Position numbers and translations under genes: made by a program
Assembly (NCBI GenBank): GCA_001803235.1
Contig: MHBL01000016.1
Location: 1-50,038 of the forward strand
Direction: 5' to 3'
Source: Lentisphaerae bacterium RIFOXYA12_64_32
GTDB lineage: Bacteria; Verrucomicrobiota; Lentisphaeria; Oligosphaerales; YB12-FULL-65-16
DNA: 50,038 nucleotides
Part shown: piece by piece, positions 23,401 to 38,400 of the stretch
Layout of the letters: each line of letters begins with the position of its first letter
How positions within the stretch are numbered: position 1 is the first letter of the stretch
Notes under the pieces: generated by a model
What the model was told of the DNA's origin: nothing
Seen by the model: the letters and a program-made list of their open reading frames with translations, nothing else
Databases searched by the model: none

Positions 23401-26400
23401 TACCGAGCAGGGCAACGACCTGGTGGACGGCGGCGCGGTCAACTTCAACAATTCGAACATCTACGCCGACGCGGCCGGGTACACGCTGACGATCGACACG
23501 GCCAACACCAACGCCGGCGCGGTGGCGGGCGGCGCGGTCACGCTCGACCTGGTCGACAACAACGCGGGCAACAACAGCTACCTCAGCGCCCTGGTCATCA
23601 CGGCGGACGCGACCACCGACGGCCAGATCAACCTGAACGGCGACATCTACCTCGACGGCGGCGCCGGGCTCAACGTCAACGGCACCGTGGTTCTGGGCGA
23701 GGCCGTGGTCACCATCGACACCGACGCCGCGGGCGGCAATACCGCGGCCGGCGCCGTCATCTTCGCGTCCGCCGAAGCCGCGCAGGACACCATCAACGCG
23801 GCGACTTCCGGCGTCGGCGCTGAGGGGCTGAGCATCGACACCACCGCGGACAATGGTCTGGACGCCGGCAACGTCAGTCTGCCTGTCATCGGCAACACCA
23901 CCGAGACCGGCGCCATCACCGTCAACGCCGGCGACGGCACCGTGACCCTGAACGGCAATATCTCGACCGAGAATGCCAACGTCGACTTCACCGGCTCGTA
24001 CGACGTCAACCTCGCCCAGTCGATCACCATCGACACGTTTGCGACCGCGGGCACCGCGGCTGGCAGTGTTACGTTTGACAGCGCCAGTGACCTCGACGCC
24101 ACCACGGCCGGGGTTGAGAACCTGACCGTCAGCACCGCCACCGGCGGCGGCGACAGCGGCGGCGCTGTCCAGTTCGGCACGCTCGGCGCCAATGTCGCCC
24201 TCGGCACGGTCACGGTCGACACGACCAGCACCGGCACCGACGGGACCCTCGAACTCTACGGCAACATCACCGTGAACACCGCGCTGACGCTGTCCGCGGC
24301 ACCCGAAATTGACCTCAACGCCGACGTGATCCTCGCGGCGGGGGATGCGGGTGCGGACATCGCGCTGGACGGCGGCGACGCCGCACAGGCGAGCAGCCTT
24401 GCAGGTGACTTCAACCTCACGATCAACGCGGGTGCCGGCAATGTCACACTTAACGACGCGCTTGCCGCGGCTGACGTGATCGACGTCAACCGCCTGACCG
24501 TGACCTCGACCGGCACCACCACTATGGCCGACACCATCACTGCCGACGACGGGATCGACCTCAGCCTGGCCACGCACGTGCTCCTCGCCGCTGACACGAC
24601 CCTGCAGAATACCGTTTCCGGCGTCATCGACGTGACCGGCGGCGATGTGCAGGCCAACGCCAATGCCGGCGACTACTTCGACCTGACCATCGACGCCGGT
24701 GCCGGCGATGTCTTCCTGGGCGCCATCGGGTTCACCGACCCGACGCCGACGAACTTCGCGGATGCCCCCACGCCTAGGAACTTTGACGCCAACATGGGCG
24801 GACTGTCCGTCACCAGCACCGGCACCACCACGCTGCTCGGTGACATTGCCACCCGGAGCGCGGCGGGACTGCCTGCCGCGGTTGACTTCTCCGGCGCCAG
24901 AAACGTCGTGATCGGTGCCGACCTCAGCATCAACACCAGCAACAACGAGCTCAACGATGGGATTGGTGGGGCGGGTGTACCCGGCCCCGGCGTGGGTGCG
25001 GACATCACGTTTGCCCGGGCGCTCCCTGCCGACCCGATGAACCTGCTCAACGGCAGCCACACGCTGACCCTGGACGCCGGCACCGACGGCAACATCACGC
25101 TGGACAACGTGGTCGAACTGACCGGGTTCACCATCGTTGACATCGAGAGCTACGACGGCACGCCGCCGTACAACATCGGCGCCAACGATGTCACCGCCTA
25201 TGGCGTGTTTGCGATCCCGGGCCCGGTCGAGATCTACGCTGGCGGCACCGTGACGTTGGACAACACGGTCATCGACGACGACGTCGTCATCACGGGCGGC
25301 GCGATTGACATCGACGAGGGCGTGGTCGTGACCGGGAACCACAGCATCACCATCACCGCCACCGGCGCGGGTGCCACCAATCAGTACGACTCGGACATCC
25401 TCATCGGCAACCTGGTTATGTCGTCGACAGGCACGATCACGTTGCGGGCGGACGACGATGTGGTCTTCTACAACGACGCGGGGCAGGTCCGCACCGCCGG
25501 GACGGTTGACATTACGGCGAACACGAACCAGTCGGGCGACAACGTCGCTGGCGGCGCCAACCAACTGCGCGGGATCTACGTGGTCAACGGCCTCAGTCCC
25601 ATCCCAAGGATTGTTGGTGGCGACGTGAGTCTGAAGTTCGCGGATGCCGGCCCCACCCAGCGCGCTGCCTTCATCGGCGAAGGAACCCATGGCACCGGCT
25701 TGGGCGCGGCAGCCACCCAACCGAATGACGATGTGCTCTTCATCGATGCCACATCTCTGACGGCAGTGGCAACGGCCGCCAACAGCCGCAACATCAACAT
25801 CCGCGACGTGAATGAGCTGCAGATCGCCAACGTCAGCACCGGTGCGGTCGGAAACATCAATCTGACGGGTGCACGCGATGTGGAACTGGACACGCTCACG
25901 GGCGTGGCGGTCAGCATCACCTCGATCGGCGGCTCCATCCTGGACAGCGACGACGACTCCAGTGTCACGGCCACCAACGGCCTGACCTTGCAGGCCGCGC
26001 ACGAGATCGGCGGCGCCGGCAACTTCGCGATCAACACCATCGCGAACGCCTACACCGATGTCGACTCGACCGGGACCGGCAGCATCTGGCTGAACGAGAC
26101 CGACGCGGTCACCCTGACCGCCGTGAACGCCGCCGACGGCAACATCACGATCACCAACGCGGGCGCCAACGCCATCACGGTCAACACGGTCGGCGCCAGC
26201 GGGAACGTCACCATTTCGGCGCCGGCCGGCAGCATTGTCGATGACGCGGCTGACGGCACCGCCATCAGTGGGCAACTGGTCACCCTGACCGCCGCGACCG
26301 GGATCGGCGCTGCCAACGATATTGAGACCAGCGCTGTCCAGCTTGATGTGAGCGTGACCGGCATCGGCAATATCAGTATTGACGAAAGCAACAGTGTAGA

Positions 26401-29400
26401 GTTGCTCGATATTGACACGAACGACGGCGCCATCACCATCGAAACCAGCGGCACCACGACGATCACCGATGTCGTCAGCAGCACGGATGCCAATGCGAAC
26501 GATATCGCCATCACCGTTACCACGGGCAATGCCGAAGTCGGCACCATCAACGCGGGCGCTGCCGGGGATGTGAACCTGTCGATCCAGGCCGGTTCACTGA
26601 CGGACGCCGACGACAACTCGCTGATCACGGCCGACGAACTGGAGATCACCGCGAGCGGCAGCATCGGGAACAGCACCGCCCTGGCCATCAACACGACCGT
26701 CGCGACATACCTTAATATTGACTCCACGGCCAGCGGTGACATCTACCTGAATGAGACCAACACGCTGACCGTGACCGAGGTCGACACGGTTGCCGGCAGC
26801 ATCTGGATCCAGGCTGGCGGCGCACTCACGCACACCGCGACCAACGTCATGACGGCGGCCAGTGGCGGCGGGGTCGGGAACATCACGCTGATCACCACCA
26901 GCGGTGGCATCTCGATCGACGACCTGCTGGCGGCCGGCGACACCGTGACCCTGCAGAGTGCCGGCGCGATCACGGACACCGTCGACAGCACCACGGACGT
27001 CACCGCGGCCACGCTGAACATCACCGGTGCGACCACCGTCGGCGGCGTTGCCGCCATCGACTGGCTGGATACGGACGTCGACACGCTGAACATGAGCGGC
27101 GTGACCGGGGCCTCGTACATCCTCGAAGACAATGGCATCACGCTCGGGTCCGTGACCACGGGCGGCGCCCTTGCCGTCACAGCCACCCTCGGAAACATCA
27201 TCGCCACTGCCGTGCAGACCAGTGACGACAATGTGGACCTGATCAGCAGCGCGGCTGCGATCGAGGTCGGCGCCATCAATGCCGGCACGGCGACCGCCAC
27301 GCTCAATGCCTTCACCACCATCAATGACGCCCAGGTTGATTCCGTCATCGACATCACGGCCGGTGCGGTCAATCTCGATGCGGTTGGCGGCATCGGCGCG
27401 ACGCGGGAACTCGAACTCTCCGCCACGACCATCGACGCCGACACCACCGGGGTGGGTGCGGCGAGCATCAACCTGACCAACACCCGGGCGGTCGCCGCGA
27501 CCGTGAACAGCCTGACGACCGTGGGCGCCAACGCCAACATCACCTTCGCGCAGACCGGCGGCGGCAACGTGTCGCTGACCACGGTCACCACTACGAACGG
27601 CGCCATCGCGCTGAGCAGCACCGGGGCCGATCTCTCTGCCGGTACGGTTACGGCCGGCGGGGCACAGAATATCACCATCGCCACCCTGGGCAGCGGCAAC
27701 GTGACCGTCGACACTGTGACCGCAACCGGCGACACGATCACGGTCACCGCCGCCGGGTCGATCCTGGCCAGCGCCGCCGATGGAACTGCGGAGTTTGACG
27801 CCGGCGCCGGCACGGTCGATCTCACGGCGATTGACGGAATCGGAACCGTGGGCACTGAAATCGATACCGTTGCCGCCACGCTGATTGCCGAAACCACGGG
27901 CGCGGGTGCAGCCGTTATCAACATTGACAATGTCGGGGCTACGACCGCCACCCTCGCCACGCATGGTGTCGGCGCGGACATCACCCTGGACAACACCGGT
28001 GCCCTGACGCTGAGCAGTGCCGTGGCTAACGCCAACGGCAACATCGGCATCACCTCAACCGCGAATCTGAACGTCGACGGCGATGTGCAGACACACGGTT
28101 CCGGAACCATCACCCTCTCGGCAAACGGCGATCTGCTCATTGCGAACGCCGCATCCGCGACGGTAACGGGGGAGAGCGGGACGGTGCAGTTGAACGCGAC
28201 GGCGGCCGGCGGCGAGGTCGTAATCGGTAACGGCGCGGTGACCGGGCGCGTGCTGGTGACCGGCGGCGGGCTGCTGGACATCAATGCGTACGACCGGTTC
28301 GAACTGACCGGCGCGGCGAGCCGGATCGACACCCAGGGCGTGGTGGACATTGACATCAACGACGCGGCCGCGCAGACGGACACGGCGGTGATCGGCGGCC
28401 TGGGCATCCGCGCGGCGGGCATGGTCACGATCGACGTGAACGATTCGATCGACGTGAACAGCGTGATCGAGAGCACCGGCTCGAGCGTGGCGCTGACGGC
28501 GGACAACAGCGCCGCAGGCGTGGCCAGCGACATCGATATCGGCGCCAACCTGATCGGCAACGACGTGAGCGCGACCGCAACGGATACCGACAACGGGAAC
28601 GCCGCGAGCGTGACCGTGTCGGCGGCGAGCACGAACAGCCGCGGCGGGTTTGCCTTGCGCGCCAACAGCACCGCGGGCGAGACGGTGACGGTCAGCGGCG
28701 CCTTGGCCGGGGTGGACACGATCACCCTGAACGCGGCGGTGATCGATATCAACAGCCCGATCACGACGACTGAGGCCGGCGGCCTCACGCTGCTGAATCA
28801 GACGGCCCTGAACGCGGCGGACGCGACAGCGGTGACGCTGAACTCCAACCTGACCGCCGAAAACGACATCACGGTTGGCACGGCCGGCCAGGTGGACACG
28901 CTGCTCCTGGACGGCAGTCCGGTGGTGACCAGCCGCGACGGCGACGTGTGGGTCAGTGCGGGCCTGAGCGAGGATGTCGCGGGCGGTTCGGACCGGACTC
29001 TGACGGTCAATGCGCTTTCCGGGACGGTGACGTTTGCCGAGCGCGTTGACCAGGGGCAGACGTTGAACAACCTGACGGTGAATGCGCGCACCATGGACCT
29101 GGCGGACGGCCGCATCACGGTGGCCACGACCATGGACTTCCGGGGCACGGAGTTTGTGACCCTGAGCGCCGGCACCACGACGCTGACGGCGACGGCGCAG
29201 GACATCCTGTTCAGCGCCAACGGCGACATGGACGGGGCCAGCGCGCTGGTGCTGACGGCCGGCGACGACATCGAGCTGGGCACGGTCGGCGACCAGACGC
29301 CGGTTGCCAGCGTGGACGTGAACGCGACCGGTACGGCGGTGTTGAATGCCAACATCACCTCAGGCGGGTTCATCGACTTTGCCAACTCGGGCGACGTGAA

Positions 29401-32400
29401 CCTGTCCGGGGACGTGAGCATGACCTCGACCGGTGCGGGCGACATCCTGTTCACGGCGGCGGGCGGGTTCCTGGACGGCGCGTATGACCTGTCGATCACC
29501 AACGTGAGCGGCAACATCAACCTAGGCACGGCCACCGGCGGCGGCGAAGTGCTGAACAGCCTGACGGCCGAAGCGCTGGCGGGCAGCATCAATGTGAGCG
29601 GCACGACCATCGCCACCGGGCAGGTGTCGCTGACCGCGAGCACCAACGTGAATCTGACCGCGAACGTGATCGGCAACGACGTGCTGGTCGACGCGGGCAC
29701 CGAGATCGACGTGAGCACCACGGCGATGAACAACACGGCCGGCGGGTATGAGTTCACCTCGGACGCGGGCGTGATCGATATCAACATGAACGTGACCAGT
29801 GCGGACCAGATTCGCATCCAGGGCAACCCCTTGGCGGGCAACAGCGTACAACTGGCGGACGTGACCCTGCTGGCGGCGACCGACGTGACGATCTTTGGCG
29901 GCGTAACCAGTGACGTCGGCGCCACCACCGTGACCTCGACGAACGGCAACATCCGCGTGGCCAACGCCATTGCGGCCGGCGGCTTCGGCGTGGTGCTGAA
30001 CGCGACGCGCGGCAACATTGCGCTGAACAACATCACCGGCGGCGCGGCGGCCGGCACGGCGTTCGACGTCAACGGCGCCAGCGCCACGCTGAACGGTCCG
30101 ACCCTGACCACGGCGGGCGGCGCGATCAACTTCGACGATACGTTCCTGACCACCCTGGCCGCGGACGTGACCATGACCAGCAACGGCGGCAACCTGGAAC
30201 TCGGTACCGCCTTCGACGGCGGTCGCACTCTGACCCTGGCCGCGAGCACCGGCACGGTGAACCTGGACAACGGCGACATCGGCGCCCTGAACGTCACCTC
30301 CAGTTCAACGACCAACTTCGCCGGCACGTTCAACACCTCGGGCACCGTGGGGGTGAACGCGTCCGACACGATCTTCGTCGACGCGCTCGGGTCCATCAAC
30401 TCCGGCGACGCAATCCGGCTGACCGCCAGCAGCGCAGCAGGCGAGGCCCTGATCAGCATCGCCGGCGACGTGACCTCCGTGACCGGCATCACGTTCGATG
30501 CCGACGGCACGGACGCGGTCACCGGTGGCGGCGCCTCCAACGCGCGGGTCCTGGTCGCCAACACGGGCTCTGCGACCGCAGGCGGGGCGCTGCTGATCAC
30601 CGCTGATACGGCACACGTTGGGGACACTGCTCTGGTTGACATCAACGGGGCCCTGGCCGGGAGTGCGACCCTGACTTCCGACGACAATGTGGACGTCGAC
30701 GCGGACATCACGGCCCGCGGGCAGCAGGTGATCACGCTGACGGCGAACACCGACAACGACGCGACCGGCAACCTGACTATCGGCGCGGCCGCGCCGGCGA
30801 CAATCTCGGCGGTCGACGGACTGGTGAGCTTGAGCGGGCGGAACGTGACGCTGGGCGGGAATGTGGCGCGGGTCGAAACGCTGGGCGCGGGCAACATTGC
30901 GGTGGGTGTGAGCAATGCCGGCGTGGGCACGATTGCGGTGACCGCGAACGGCCAGATCGCCGGCGGCGGCGCGGTGAACGTCGGTCAGGCCACGGCGCCG
31001 GCGACACTGACGATCGGCGGCAACGGGATTGTGGCGGCGGGCAATGTGACCGCGGATGCCGGGACCGTGACGACCACCGCGTTGGTTGAGAGCACTACGG
31101 GTGCGGTGGACCTGCAGGCCACCGCTGGGAATGTCGCCATCAACGCCGGCAGCAACCTGGTCGGTGATGACGTGACGTTGACCTCGAACACCGCCAACGT
31201 AGTTATTGACGCGGCCGTGAACAATACGGAGGGCGGCTTCAGCATGACGGCCGCTGCTGGCCAGGTCATTGTCAACCAGGGTGTGACTGGCATCGACGAC
31301 ATCAGTCTTAATTCCATTACGACACAAGTGAACAACACGATCACGACCACCGGCGCTGGCGACATCAATCTGACGGGTACCACGACGCTGGACATCAACG
31401 CGCCCATCACGGCGGCGGATGCCCTGACGCTGGACGGCAACGGCGGTGCGGTGAATTCCATCCAACTGAACAGCAACCTCACGGCGGAAGACAACATCAG
31501 CGTGAATGATGCGCTGACGATCGACGGTAATGTGACGGTGCGGTCCATTGACGGCGATGTCACGTTCTCCGGCTCCATCAGTGGGTCACAGACCCTGGGC
31601 GTGCAAGCCACGGACGGCACGGTCGCGTTCAACAGCGGCGCCGGGACGGGTGCGGGGGTGACCCGTCTGGCCGGCCTGACCGTGACGGCCGCCAACGCGA
31701 CCCTGAGCGGCGACATCTTCACGGATGCGGCGGCCGGCGCCAATGTCGACTTCACCGGCACACCCGAAGTCGTGCTTCTCGCCGATGTGACCGTTGACAC
31801 GGACGACTCCGCCAATGGCGGGAATGCCGGTGACATTCTGTTCAGCCGCACCGGCACCATCGACGGCGATGCCGTGGGGCGGAACCTGACCCTGAACACG
31901 CTGGTGGATCTCGATATCGCGGGGGCCCAGAGTGCCGGCGATGTGCAGTTGGGCACGGCCGGGTCGCGTTTTGCGCTGGGAAGTCTCCGGGTTGACACGA
32001 CCGAAGCGGACTTGGGCGTCGGGGCCGTCGGCACCACGACGCTGTACGGCAACATTACGGTTACCGACCTGATTGACCTGTCGCTGGCGCCGGACGTGAA
32101 CCTGGGCCACGACGTGGTCATGCTCGGCGGCGGCGTGACCGACATCGACCTCAGCGGTGGTGACATTGCCGGCGACTTCGATCTGCGCGTTGACGGCGGG
32201 AACGGCAATACGGGAACGGTCACGTTGAACAGCCTGGGCGGCGACACAATCCAGGTCAACCGTCTGGTCGTGATCAACGCCGGCCAGACCAACGTTGCCG
32301 GCTTGCTCACGGCGGACGAAGGCATCGACTTCGACCAGGCCGCGAATGTCGACCTAACCACCGATGTGACCCTGACCAGCACGGGCGGCGGCGCCATCGA

Positions 32401-35400
32401 CTTGAGCGGCGGCGACGTCCGCGCCGGCAACAACGCCGGCGACTACTTCAACCTGACGGTTGTCGGCGGCACCGGCGACGTTGTCCTCGGCAGCATCGGC
32501 TACGACGATGGCGCGCCGCTGGTCCCGCCGCTCAATCCCGGTGCGGAGATGGGCGCCGTGACCGTCAGCGGCACCGGCGTCACCACGCTGGTCGGCAACA
32601 TCAACACGACCGGGACCACCTTCCTTGCCGACCCGGCCGAGGTCAATTTCCAGGGCGCCCGGAACGTCGTTCTCGGCAATCATGTCAAGATCAACACCAC
32701 CAACAACGAACTCAACGCCGGCACGAACGGCGCCAACATCTACTTCCACAGCACCACGACGGAACACAATTCGTTGTCCGGCCCGTTCAATCTGACCATG
32801 GATGCCGGGTATGGCGGCAACATTCACGCCAACGACGTGACCCTGCTTACGGCCCTGAACGTTTATGACATTGAGAAACCCGTGCCGCCGCTGCCGTACG
32901 GGTTTGGCGCCAATGACATCACCATCGACGGGATTCTCCAGATCACTGGGCCGGCGGAGATTCACGCCGGCACCGTCAACCTGCCGCCCACCGTCACGGA
33001 CGGCGATGTCGTGATCAGCGGCGGGTACGTTAATGTGACCGAGAACATCATTGCCAGCGGCAGCCACACCATCACGATTACGGCGCAGGGCGGTGTCCTG
33101 GTGGGTGAGTACGACGGCGATATCTACATTGGCCAACTCATCCAGTCCGGCACCGGCAAGATTACGCTGAACGCCGACGATGATGTGGTGTTCTACTCGA
33201 ACGCCGGCAACAGCGGGTTCGTCCGGACGGAAGGGACGGTCGAGATCAATGCCGGCACGAACATCTCGGGGGACAACGTGCACGGCGACACCCGTGGCAT
33301 ATTTGCCCAGAACTCGGTTCAGATCGCGTTGCCCAACGTGATTCCCAATCCCACCCCGCCGCCGCCGGTGCTGCCCGTTGCCCCGCCGAATGCCGGCGCC
33401 CTGATCCAGTGTGGCGATCTGACGCTGACGGTCAGCAACGTGACCCTGGTCGACGGCGGCTACATCGGCCGCGGTGAGCACACGTTGTTTGCGGTTTCGC
33501 CCCAGGTGCCGGGCAACCTGGAAATCGATGCCGAGCGTCTGACGGCTTCGGTCGGTGCGGCGCCCGCTCCGGTGAACGCCGGCTCGATCAATATCCGGGA
33601 CGTCAACAACGTCACCATCCTGTCGGTCAACGGCACGCCCGGCGGCATCTTCCTGACCTCGCGCAACGACATGACGATTGCGGACGGTATGACCGCCGCG
33701 GATGCGATCTGGACCCGCGACGAGACCGCGTCCGGCGTGGCCAGCGGCAGCATTACGCTCACGTCCGAGATCGGCCGCATCAACCTCAATGACGTGGTCC
33801 GGACCGGCGCGTCCACGGTCGCCGACGCTGTTGGCGTCACGGCCGCCGAGACCGGAGACATTACTCTGACGACCGTCACTGGTATTTTGGGTTACGGTCA
33901 ACTGATCACCGGCGACGCGGTCCTGTCGAGCGACTTCGTCGGCCTGGGCGAACTCGCCGACAGCGCCACCTCCGGCACCATCACCCTGACCGCCAGCGGC
34001 GTCGGCGATGTGGGGCTCAGCAGCCTTGGGCCGGCGGCGCCGGCTCTCATCGTCGGGCAAGCCACGGCTACGAATATCGCCAACCTTGACACCACCCGTG
34101 CGGGCGACATGGTCATCACCACCGCGGAGAGCATCAACAGCGGGTCCGCCAGTCTGCCGGTTCACGTCCGGTTCGGGGCCGCCTCGGGCGGCGTCACCAA
34201 CCGGCCTGGCTGGTTCATCGCCAGGACCGACGGCAGCGTGTCCGACACGGGTGAGATCCAGGTCACCAGCGACGCCGATCTGTACCTGGGCCAGGTTCAG
34301 GCTGACGGCAACCAGCGCACGATTACGATCACCACCACCGGCGCGACTGATCTGACCATCGCCGACGTCAGCACCCTGAACGACATCGTTACGCTGACCG
34401 GCGGCCGGGACGTCCGCATCGATGCCGACTTCACGGCCCAGTCGCTGACGATCAGCGCGTTGACCGGTGAGATCACCAACGTCACGGGTCCAGAACTTCT
34501 GACCGCGACCACGCTGGACCTCAACGCGGTGACGGGTATCGGAAACACCGTGGCCCTCGAATTGGCGGCTCTGAACATCACCGCGGACAACACGTTCAGC
34601 GGCAACGTCGACGTCGACAACCTCACGGCCCTTGCGGCGACCGTCAGCACCCTGACCACGGCCGGCGGCGGCAACATCATCTTCGAGCAGAGCGGCGGCG
34701 GCAGCGTCACGTTCGGGACCGTGACCACCGTCGACGCGACGCCGCTCGAGGGCGAGGCTGACGTGACTTTGCGCAACACCGGCGGTGACCTCACCCTTAC
34801 CGGCGCGTTGACGTCTGACGGCCTTGGCGATGTTCTTCTCGAGACGCTGGTGACCGGCAATGTCGTGCTGACCGGCACGACGACCGCCACCGGCGACGAT
34901 GTGGTCATCAATTCAGTCGGTTCCATCAACGGCGCCGGGCTCGTGACGGCGGCCACCATCGACCTGAATGCGCGCACGGGCATCGGCAACACGACGTCGC
35001 TTGAGCTTGCCGGTTCCACGATTACGGCCGACGTCACGGTTACCGGCGGCAACATCGACATTGACAACACGCTCGCCAGCGACGTGACCGTGACGACGCT
35101 GAGCACCATTGGCGGCGGCAACATCACCTTTGACCAGAGTGGCGGCGGCAACGTCACCTTCACCCAGGTCAGCACCACGTCCGACGGCACGCCCGCTGCG
35201 ACCGAGGACAACATCAGCCTGTCGAATACGGCGGGGAATCTGACCGTTGGCGGCGGGAACGTCGTGGCCGCCGGTCTCGGTGACGTCACCCTGCGAACCC
35301 TTACCACCGGCAACATCGTGTTGACCGGTCAGACCACGGCCGAGGACGACACCGTGACCATGACCGCGGCCGGGAGCATCAACGGCGCTGGCCTGATCGA

Positions 35401-38400
35401 CGCCTCGACCCTGGACCTCAACGCGGTCTCCGGCATTGGCGACACGACCCCGCTCGAGGCGCAGAACGTCGAGTGGCTCAGTGCCGACACCACCACCGGC
35501 GTCATCGATCTGGACAACGTGGCCGACGCCTCGGTCACCGTCAGCACCATGACCACCACGGACGGCAGCATCACTTACGACCAGACGGGCGGCCAGACCC
35601 TCGCACTGGGCACGGTGCGCACGGATACCGACAACGATGTGGTGACCCTCACCAACAACGGTGCGATCGACGCGGCGGCCAACAACGCGACCGCCGAGGT
35701 CACCGGTGCGGTCATCGACATCACCGCGGCCGCCGGCGGTATCGGCGTAACCGAGATCGTGGACGTGGACGCGGTCGATGCGTTGTCGCTCGATACGACC
35801 GGCGACGGGGCCAACATCCGGGTTGACGATATTGCCGGCGATTTGCCGCTGCTCCTCGTCGATGCCTGGGACCAGGTGGGTGGCGTGCGCGGCGACGTGC
35901 GCCTGACCAGCGCCGGCGGCATTATCGATGTGAATGACACCGCAGGGACCCTGGACGCGACCGGGACGGTCGACGTGCTGGCCGACCTGCTCACCATTGA
36001 GGCGGTCACCGGCGTCGGCGATCTGGACTCGGGCGACGCCATCGAGACCAATGTCAACACGATCGACATCTTCAACGCGCCAGCCGGCAACGCCGACGTG
36101 TCCGACGACATCCGGATCGTCGAAGTCGCCGCCGGCGGCGACCTGAGCATTCAGCGCGCGGTGCACTTCGACCTCAGCGTTGAACTGAAGAACACCGGGG
36201 ACATCGACATTCAGACCGAGAACGGCAACCTCGTCGTCGACGGTCCGGTGACCGTCCGCGACGGCGGCACCCTGGTGCTGAAAGCGAATGACTTGGGCGA
36301 CAACGAGGACTTCGACGTCATCCTCAACGACGTGGTGACCTCGGTCGTCGACCTGAAGAACATCGGTGTCGGCATCGTCATTCCGGGTAATGTCGAGATC
36401 ACGGCGGACCGGAACATTGTCTTCAACAGCGCCGATGCGCTGGTGACGGTCTACGAGAACAACCTCCTTGGCCAGACCTACGACGACTACGTGACCAGTC
36501 CCGGCGGCGAGGCCACGCTCACCGCGACGCACGGCAGCATCTTCGAGGCCGATGGCGTTGATGACACCGCCGCCGAGGTCAAGGCCAAGACGATCAACCT
36601 GTACGCCACGGAGGGGTACATCGCGCAGCAGACTGCCACAAGCGCTCTGGAGATTGACAGCGGCATCGACACGGTGAACGCGACCGCGGCCGACGACATC
36701 AACCTGACCGAGGTCTCGGGTGACATGTCGGTCGGGCTGGTCTGGAGCACGACGGGTGACACCATCACCCTGACCGCCGACGACAGCATTGAGGCGAACA
36801 CCGCGGTGCGCGGCCTGACCTACACCGAAGACATCAATGGCGGCGACCTGGTCCTGCTCTCCGGCCAGGACTTGGACGGCACCCCCGGTGGCGAGACGGG
36901 TCACATAGGCGGTCTGGCGCCCATTCGGATCATCACCAGCGGCACGGTCACCGCCAACAGCAGCGCCACCAACGGCAACGTCAGCCTCAGTGAAGTCGAC
37001 GATGACGGCGTCGCGGCCACCGCGAACGACCTGAAGGTGGGGACCATCAACGCCGGCACCGGTGATGTGACATTGGCTGCGGTGGGCGCCATCGGCGACG
37101 ACGGCGTGGGGGTCATCACGGCCGACGCGCTGGCAGTGACCACGACCTTAGACGCCGGGGCCGCGATCGCCTTGGACATGCCCGCCAACGACGCGAACTC
37201 GGTCAGCCTGCAAACGCTGAACCTGGCCGGCAACGCGGCGGCGGGCGATCCGCTGGCGACGCTGATTACCTTCGTGGACACCGACGCGGTCGACATCGTG
37301 CGCATCAACACTTTGGGCGACGTGCTTTTCCAGGCCGGCGGCGCGATCACCGACTCCGGCGCGATCGACGCCAGTGACTTGGTTGTGTCGACACGCAGCG
37401 GCGCGGTGGGCGGCGCGGCGATCACGCTGAACACGCCGACCAGCAATGTGACCTCCGTAAACCTGCAGACCTTGAATGCGGCAGGCAATGCCGCGGTGGG
37501 CGATCCGTTGGCGACCATGATCACCTACGTGGACCTCGACGCGGTTGACGTCGTCCGGATCAACACCCTCGGTGACGCGAGTCTGACCGCGGGCGGCGCG
37601 GTGACGCAGACTGGCGCGATGGATGCCGATCTGCTCACGGTTCTGACCAAGGCGGGGCTGGGGGTTGGCACCATCACCCTGATGGATGGCACCAATGACG
37701 TCAACACGATCGATCTGCAGACCTTCGACGCCGCGGGCGCGGCCGTTGTCGCTTCGGATATTCAGTTCCGGGACGAGGACGATGTCGCCGTGCAGAAGGT
37801 CAACACGCTCGGCGACGTGACGCTGACCACAGGCGGGGCGATCACCAATTCGCAACTGTCGGACAGCGTCGCCAACGTGATCGGCGCCACCATCACTCTG
37901 ACGGCGGCCACCGGCGGCATCGGTATGGGTGCCAACGGCGCGCTGGACATCGACGCCTCCGTGAGGTTGGATGCCAGCACGGCCGCCGATGGTTCGAATC
38001 TGCTGATCGACGATGTGCTCGGTGACCTGCCGGTCGGGTTGGTGACCGCCGGGGTCGGTGACGTCACCCTGACCAGTGCCGGCGAAGTGACCGACCAGGA
38101 CGGTTTGGACACGGTCGACGTGGCCGGCGATACCGTGAGCATCACGGCGGTGGATGGCATCGGCACGGCCAACGCCTTGGAGATCGTCGCCGCGACCCTC
38201 ATCCTCAACAACACCGGCGACGACGGCGCCATCAACGTGGTCGGGTTGCCGACCGGCGGCGCGGTTGTGGACGTCAGCATGATAACTACGGGCGACAACG
38301 CCCCGATCACCTACGTCTATGACGGTCTCGACGGCGTGGTCGATACGGTCAACTTCGTCACCGTCACGACCGTGGACGGCAGCATCGACCTGACGGCGAA

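Noticed and set aside
19175..24340. CRISPR array or DNA-level satellite
   Set aside because: The repeats are conserved as protein and variable at synonymous sites, have no constant DNA repeat-spacer pattern, and stay in one reading frame.
22367..26275. Minus-strand open frame of 1,302 codons
   Set aside because: Same cause; it mirrors the IDTE array and the first composite block, and its apparent repeats are reflections of the sense repeats.
28798..30930. Minus-strand Thr/Val/Pro/Ser-rich open frames of about 700 codons
   Set aside because: They are in another antisense register, low complexity, and overlap equally long frames in neighbouring registers, as expected of GC-rich repetitive DNA.
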